From Asparagopsis taxiformis (taxonomy: Eukaryota; Rhodophyta; Florideophyceae; Bonnemaisoniales; Bonnemaisoniaceae), in contig JALQPE010000723.1 in the NCBI GenBank assembly GCA_030407315.1, positions 26,541-90,540 on the forward strand: a stretch of DNA of 64,000 nt, written 5' to 3'. This document shows, piece by piece, positions 58,470 through 64,000 of this stretch. The number at the start of each line of letters is the position of its first letter. Position 1 is the stretch's first letter. Under the pieces are notes generated by a model. It saw only the letters and a program-made list of their open reading frames with translations. It did no database searches and was not told where the DNA came from. A program made the position numbers and the translations under genes.

Positions 58470-58727
58470 GAGAGGTTTGTGAAATGTTGTGCCCTGTCAA
58501 ACGGCTGCTGCATGCTGTGTCTGTGAGACAACTTGCGTTGTTTATTTTTTTCCGCTGCAGCGGTCACCTGAATAACGTGCGCTGAGAGTTGGTAGATGGC
58601 AGCCACTGCCGCTGTGCTGCCGTTATCTGGCAGCTATTTTTATATCTCCAGGAAAACAAAACTGACTTTCATTGGCTGTCGCCCAATCTCATCTTTCTTT
58701 AAAGTACAGTCGCCGATGCTGCGCCGC

Positions 58728-59579
58728 TCACTCAATTGTCAACAACGAGGTGTTCATGTGACTCAATATTGCCGGCATCTCAGTGCGATCATGCAAAGTG
58801 TAACAGTCCTCGTATGGAATGTCCTGGTTCTGTTTTCCCAGTTGCCGACAATGCCACTTCCACGATAGAACATCCCAATTGTCGTAATACTTTTGCACAA
58901 AAGTGCTGATCAACCCCTGATCCCTATTTGCGCCCACTTTGTACATCACATGCTCTAATTCGTCATATCTAATTCCCGGCAGCCATCTCATAAATAGAAG
59001 TCCACTGTTAAAGTTGCGGCGGTACGCTGTGGACCGAAAAATTCCATGTCCATACGACGCCAGAAAGTCATGAACTTTCGAACGCGCTTGCAATCGATCG
59101 AGGAAGTAGTCCTTCAAAATCACCAAATCACTGTCCAGAAACACAATCTCTTTAAATTCTTTCAAAACGTCCACCAGAAACAGCAGCTTCTCACATGGGT
59201 TGCGCTTCGGACACCCGCTCTCACTCGAATCCGGACACTTGCAATTTCTCTTGACGAACGGACGACATTCGCACACATCACAATATCGTTGCGACATGTC
59301 ATCTGTAAACACAATGTACCTGTGCTTTGTCCGCGAAATCATGCGACAGTTATGAGCAACGCTCAATTTTTCGGACGACTGGCCATATATGAGTGTGATA
59401 ACATTGAGCGGATCAGCGCGCATGGGAGCAATTGCTCGCGACTGACCCGTGGCAAACTCGGTCAACGGTGTGAGCATCTGCCGCAGGGGCACAACAACAA
59501 CGAAGGGTGAAAGCAAGGCAATGAGGAACACCAGCGAACACAGGCGCGACGAAAATGAGTTAGTCTTGAGTGGCTGCAT
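58728..59579 (-). CDS. GT8-like glycosyltransferase, type II membrane protein
   Basis: 283 residues from the ATG at 59579 (a longer frame to 59708 is Pro/Asn-rich). One membrane anchor at about 11-33 (SRLCSLVFLIALLSPFVVV) follows a short cytosolic tail. The catalytic region has a DxD motif within IVFLDSDLVILKDYF, then NFNSGLLFM and NRDQGLI, the donor-binding pattern of glycogenin-type GT8 and related GT-A enzymes. A Cys-rich insert (CDVCECRPF, NCKCPDS, CPKRNPC) precedes the DxD and is unusual. Golgi location and a sugar-nucleotide donor are inferred from the family; red algal cell-wall or glycan synthesis is possible. Confidence 0.85.
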   Translation of the reverse strand: MQPLKTNSFSSRLCSLVFLIALLSPFVVVVPLRQMLTPLTEFATGQSRAIAPMRADPLNVITLIYGQSSEKLSVAHNCRMISRTKHRYIVFTDDMSQRYCDVCECRPFVKRNCKCPDSSESGCPKRNPCEKLLFLVDVLKEFKEIVFLDSDLVILKDYFLDRLQARSKVHDFLASYGHGIFRSTAYRRNFNSGLLFMRWLPGIRYDELEHVMYKVGANRDQGLISTFVQKYYDNWDVLSWKWHCRQLGKQNQDIPYEDCYTLHDRTEMPAILSHMNTSLLTIE

Positions 59580-61555
59580 TCTGCACGCTGTTCGTCTGTG
59601 TGCTTTGAGACGGTAATCGGAGTTATGCGCGCTTGGTATGAACTGGACGTTGATGGGAGGACGGGGGTTAGAAAATTTGGAATGGGGGGCCGGCGGGGGA
59701 TTGGACACTAGGATGGTAAGCTAGCGGTTGATGGACTTTTCTTATGGGAGCGAGTGAACAGGGCTGACGCTACAGTGCTGGAATTGGCAGAGTAGGCAGA
59801 ATGTCCAGTGTTGTGAAGCTCGGTAGGTCGGTGGAGGAACCGACACATGGAGGCACTGGCACGATGTGTGACTCTATTATGTCGCTTCCAAAGTGGCAGT
59901 TTGGACTAGAAACGGATGCAATTGGTGTCGAACGTGAATATCATTTGTACGCGTGTAGGTGGTCAGTTTGTATGCGTTACACGCGATGATAGAATCTGTG
60001 CAGCGAATCGCGTCGCATGAACTAGGGTAACTGCGGTACGGCAGCAAGATGTCGCGCATCGCACAACAGTGTCTGTATCCTGCTGAAGGGAGCGGGTAGG
60101 GGCAACTTGGAGTATCAGGCAGGTGGAATGAGAAAAATTGTCGTGGGGCAGTCTAGTTGTCGATGGCGGTCGGCGTGAATTAAATTAGTGCAATGCTTAC
60201 TATGCCCAACAGGGCGGTATCCGATTGATCCACATGGAACCATAGCGACCGTGATACCAGCTCAGCCCGACAGTTTGTTAATTCAGTGCCGCGCCATTGG
60301 TACGCACATGTCGTCCAGGGGGATGCAGGAAATGAAAACATAATTAGTCAGCAACGTTTGCGTTTTGAAACAGGGGAATAGTATGACAAGCATGCACACT
60401 GACAGTTAATCATAATAGTCTCCCTGTTTTGCAAGTGCATGGGTGAGCCAACATTAGAGGGTTTTGGAAAATTCCCATATGCCAAGTTTATGCCAATTTT
60501 GAGGCTAAGCGATTCAGCAGACTCCACAGTATCAAAAATTAGTAACCAGCGAACAGAAATGTGCTTACAGAATGTTTTCACCGTCGACAGGTTTTAGTGA
60601 AACATCTTTTGAATGTAACGCGATGGCATCAAGTGTGACGCCGATCAACCAAAGACAGTTGTCATCTTGTCCGCCACCAATTTATGTATAGATGCACGCA
60701 TGCAGTGTTGAGCATGCTTTACGGACACCTGTCTGGTGCGAATAGTCGTCACGCAAACCGTGTTCCGTGACTGGCAAATATCCTTCATCTTTACTTCACC
60801 TTTCAAATCGCGTTGAAACTGCTTACAGAACTACTCTATCTCCCCACAAACTCAGCATGGTTCAGCGAGTCTATTTTCGGGCTTGCGCCCCCTTTTTTCC
60901 CACAAACTTCCCACTGGTGGGTTACCAAAACCCTCTAATACACCCTTCTATCCTTCTCCAGGCACCGGCTTGAGCTGCACATTCGCCAACTCTAATGAGT
61001 CCACTATATCTGTGCGAGGTAGCCTAGGAGTACAGCGAAATGTATCTGAGCATGGAGAGGAAATACGTCCTATTTTCCACCTGGACGACTTTCAATCGAT
61101 TACGATATTTTTTATTCACAAATTGGGACGACAAAAAGATGGTATCGCAACTCGGATTGGAAGGTGAACCGTTCTCAACCAGTGCATACAGATGTGATTT
61201 ATTTTCGACAAAACTAACCATTTAGGGCAAATAAATGCGATTATCAAAAGTTATAATTCAACTGGAATTTCCGAAACACAAAATTCCGACCGCTGTGGAG
61301 GCCTTCAACCTTAACCCTTGTTGGCGTGTCGTTTCGTGATAAGTGAAGTCCTTACCTCGAGACGTCGTCGTTGCCTCGAGGTTGTGTTTATATGTAATTC
61401 TTATCTGTTACGTGTACACGTATGATGGTCCTTGATGGTGGGTTGTGCCGTAGCGGCATTGTCGGGTGATGGTACTTGACATTTCGCACGCGGGATAGAC
61501 GCCAAGGCGCGACAAATTAAAAAAGGGAAAAGTAGTTTTTCGTTCACTAGTTGTA
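59580..61555. other. Gene-poor region of about 2 kb
   Basis: No protein-like open frame. AT-rich with scattered short repeats. An inverted repeat built on CTCGAG lies at 61355-61381. It may be degraded mobile DNA. Confidence 0.5.
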
Positions 61556-61808
61556 ATGTTTCCTTTTCCTCTGTTCCCGATACTGTATTACCGGACATTA
61601 TATAGACCGGTGGCGGCGCGACACTGCAATAAGTGTTTGCCGCCGGCACCGGCTGAGCTAGGGCAAGAAATTACAAAATTTTGTAAAATCCGGACTCCTA
61701 AATTTTATTCCGCAAATGTCATACGACACGGCCCTCCCCTCAGGCTGACGCCCGATGGAGGCCAAATTGGCCGGCTCCAGCACATAAAACCTGACCCTTC
61801 ACTGATCA

Positions 61809-62560
61809 TGCCGAACTCCGACCTGGCACCGCTGACCGACACTCCTTTCGACTCCATCGCTCCGATCATCCCTGCGTACGTCCTTCCCCGTCCCGCTGAC
61901 GTCCAGCCGTCCTCGCGTCAAGACGCTGCTTTCGTGGTTCCGCCGGTCCGCAAGGGACTTAGTGGCCGACCGCCTTGGACGGCTCGGATGAACCAGACTG
62001 CGAAGCAATCCACTCGGGGACGGGCACTACGGAAGGATATTGCAACCGCCGCAGCCAGTCGCCCGTCGTCGCGCCGCGTCGATTGCTCTCCAGTAACGCA
62101 TACCCATCGCGGAAAAAAACACGTCGAGCACGAGAAGGGTGCCATTATCCCTACAGTACCGAATAAGATCGACTTCGATGACCCCCGGAATTTACGACAA
62201 GAGCGAACTCTTTGGGATTGCTCCGGTCGCATGGAAGTTCGTCCCATCACTAAGAAAAAAGCTCAGAGTGGGCGTCAGGCAAAGTGGACGATAGACTGCG
62301 GACGAGTCGGCGGCCAGCGCTACTCGAAGAGTGTCTCCAGAGCTCAGCTTCACCTACTGTTTGGGTTACAAATAGGGAGCTTCGCTGAAGCGGAGGAGTG
62401 TTCGGTTCTCACGGCCCAGGTTTGCTTCCAGCTCGGTCTCACTGAGTCGTTAGGTGAACAGCATGTGTATGGTGTGGGACTCGTCCCGTATTGCGCTGCG
62501 AGCGGTCGCGGGAGGGACAATTCCAGGCGTCTGGAATGGGCGCCAGGAAGGGTCGCTTAA
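61809..62560 (+). CDS. Unassigned open frame, possibly transposon-derived
   Basis: 250 residues from the ATG at 61809; the frame is open from 61556 (334 residues). The first half is Pro/Ser/Arg-rich. The second half has a block that looks folded and basic (RTLWDCSGRMEVRPITKKK, WTIDCGRVGGQRYSK). No domain is recognised. Composition and codon use differ from the host genes, and the flanks are palindrome-rich. A gag-like or DNA-binding transposon protein is one possibility; a lineage-specific gene is another. A TATA-like TTATATAG lies about 210 bp upstream of the ATG (near 61599). Confidence 0.35.
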
Positions 62561-64000
62561 GCGGTACGCTCGAGAGCGTGAGTGGGTGCTCGATAGGGAA
62601 TCAGCCGCGAAGAGCCGCGTTGGGAATCAATGGCCGCGGTGACGTGGCAAGGCAATTGTCGCCCAAGGGCGAATGGGCGCGTGCCGCCTTGCATTGGCAC
62701 CGGGCCACATTGCTTGCGCGGGACCCTTCGGCGAGCGTGCAACGTGTAGCGATATAGGCGCGATTAGTCACACACGTGTGCGAGCGGGAGGATTCTCCCG
62801 TTACAGTTGTGCACGTGTACGTTACGGCTAGCCGTTTCTATTAGTGTACACGTAGCAACGTAGCAGCTTACTCTGTAAGGCCCCTGGGCCACATAAACAC
62901 CCCACAAGGTCCATTGGACGCCGGACCGGGACCATTGGTCCTGGTCCGGTCCCGGCAGTCTCGTTGACCATTTAAAGTCAACGGATTGACCACTAAGCTA
63001 CAATAAAGGCAGATCGTCTCGGTTCCAAATCTTTCGACCGTGTAGTATACGTGGCAATTCCGAAATTGCAAATATTTACGTTTTCCGCGGAATTCGAATT
63101 TCGGCGGATACGACCGGCGACAGCAATGCACGAACATTGCTGGCGCATGCGCGCACGCAACCGGCACACGTGTGCAACGAACGTATTGGCAACGGCCAAC
63201 GGACCAACGGGTCCCTACGTGTGACCCACAAGGTCCTTTCCCATTCGGGGACGTTACGAGCAGTGTTTACACTGTAAAGCGATGCCATCGTGGCCATATA
63301 GGTATTGGCATCGTGCCGGGAGGGAAAGGGGACAATTATCGATCGGGCAACGTGCTCTAGTCTACGACTGACTTCTACGTTACGTATTACGTTTTCGCCT
63401 AACGAGGCTTCGTCTCCGTCGAGCTGCGTACTCCCTACCCATCGCCACACGTGAGGCTGATCGCGTGTAGTGCCTACGGGCTTGGTTGAGAGCGCCTCCG
63501 GTGACGTGCCACCTCGTTCGTTAACGTAGTCCACGCGTGGATCGTTCGTCGTGACGCCCGTGTCTACCTGCTAACCTATTCTCTACCCTATCCTTTATCT
63601 GCTACCAAACATACAGTCAAAACACCAGCGGGTGGACTTATTCGTTTCGTTAAGGACAGCGTGTCCACTGGCTCGTACCAGCTACTACGTCTACCGAACT
63701 ATCGTTCCACACTGGTCTCTCGACCTAGAAGTTGCTACGAGCATAACGACAACCAACGAGGTTGAGCTCTTTTACGTTAACGAAAAGCTACGTGCTACGC
63801 TACAGACGACGGTCTATGAATTACGCTGTGTCGAATTCCGCGCGTCGCCCAGGCAACCGTTGCCAACGTCAGCGGACGCCGAAGCCGACGTGGCCTTGTC
63901 AGCAGAAGCGATCTTCGCGACTGATCGATCTATCCCGCCGATATCGAGGCGATCGGCCAGCTACCACGTACGGTAAGCCCGTTTGAGTCCGTGAGTATGG
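62561..64000. mobile_element. ACGT-rich, palindrome-rich tail, probably transposon-derived
   Basis: Unlike the host intergenic DNA, this stretch is dense in ACGT, TACG and CGTA words (for example CTACGTTACGTATTACG near 63380) and has no clear host gene. The words CACACGTGTG and CACAAGGTCC each recur (62771 and 63165; 62903 and 63228). Short frames near 63632-63976 are not recognised. No terminal repeats or polymerase domains are seen, so the element class is open and it may be cut by the window edge. Confidence 0.4.
62771..62982. repeat. Cluster of palindromes and hairpins
   Basis: Within about 210 bp: CACACGTGTG (62771-62780), CGGGAG/CTCCCG (62785-62800), ACGGCTAGCCGT (62824-62835), GTGTACAC (62844-62851), CCGGGACC/GGTCCCGG (62927-62956), and GTTGAC/GTCAAC (62963-62982). 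The CCGGACC/GGTCCGG pair overlaps the previous one and gives an alternative fold. Such density suggests a regulatory region or terminal region of a mobile element. Confidence 0.8.

Noticed and set aside
62561..64000. LTR retrotransposon with identifiable LTR and primer-binding site
   Set aside because: I could not find matching terminal repeats, a primer-binding site or polymerase domains, so only a general transposon-like call is made.

Overview
This window is nuclear DNA of a photosynthetic eukaryote with compact, mostly intronless genes on both strands. The best fit is a florideophyte red alga of the Chondrus crispus type. Reasons: a nuclear petC (cytochrome b6f Rieske protein) with a transit peptide, a light-dependent protochlorophyllide reductase and a plastid thioredoxin, all three starting with the same MAFV peptide; mitochondrion-targeted proteins; a nuclear tRNA-Tyr that appears to carry an extra D-loop intron, known from red algae such as Cyanidioschyzon; and only two spliceosomal introns that I can infer. 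The species call is inference; no search was run.

Layout. 0-7.6 kb: 3' part of a copine-like C2 protein, a GNAT acetyltransferase with one short intron, PUM3/Puf6 and EDC4/Varicose. 7.8-8.5 kb: petC. 8.5-11.3 kb: gene-poor, with two strong hairpins. 11.3-19.7 kb: a small membrane protein, a membrane-anchored coiled-coil protein with two AT-hooks, two orphan basic proteins, a GH47 mannosidase and malate dehydrogenase. 20-30.4 kb: a Hook-type coiled-coil protein, proteasome chaperone PAC4, an orphan Ser/Pro-rich protein, a mitochondrial half ABC transporter and an orphan two-helix membrane protein. 30.8-41.3 kb: cytosolic fructose-1,6-bisphosphatase, a second copine-like protein, queuine tRNA-ribosyltransferase, an R2R3 MYB, a long PPR protein and a small RING-like protein. 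41.7-50.4 kb: a giant Gln-rich JmjC demethylase, SAM synthetase and protochlorophyllide reductase. 51.1-59.6 kb: plastid thioredoxin, a small orphan, the tRNA-Tyr, organellar ClpB, a GIY-YIG protein with one inferred intron, an NAD(P)-binding SDR and a GT8-like glycosyltransferase. 59.6-64 kb: no recognisable host gene; palindrome-rich, ACGT-rich sequence that looks transposon-derived.

The genes are housekeeping, and I see no operon or cluster logic. Some are functionally related: SAM synthetase with methyl-cycle users, FBPase with the cytosolic sugar pool that feeds floridean starch, TGT with its tRNA-Tyr substrate type, and POR, PetC and Trx in the plastid. The observations I rate highest are the doubly interrupted tRNA-Tyr, a Hook-domain protein in a lineage reported to lack dynein, a repeated TTTGAAAT element upstream of that Hook gene, the anchored coiled-coil AT-hook protein (possible plastid nucleoid tether), and an altered NADPH loop in POR.
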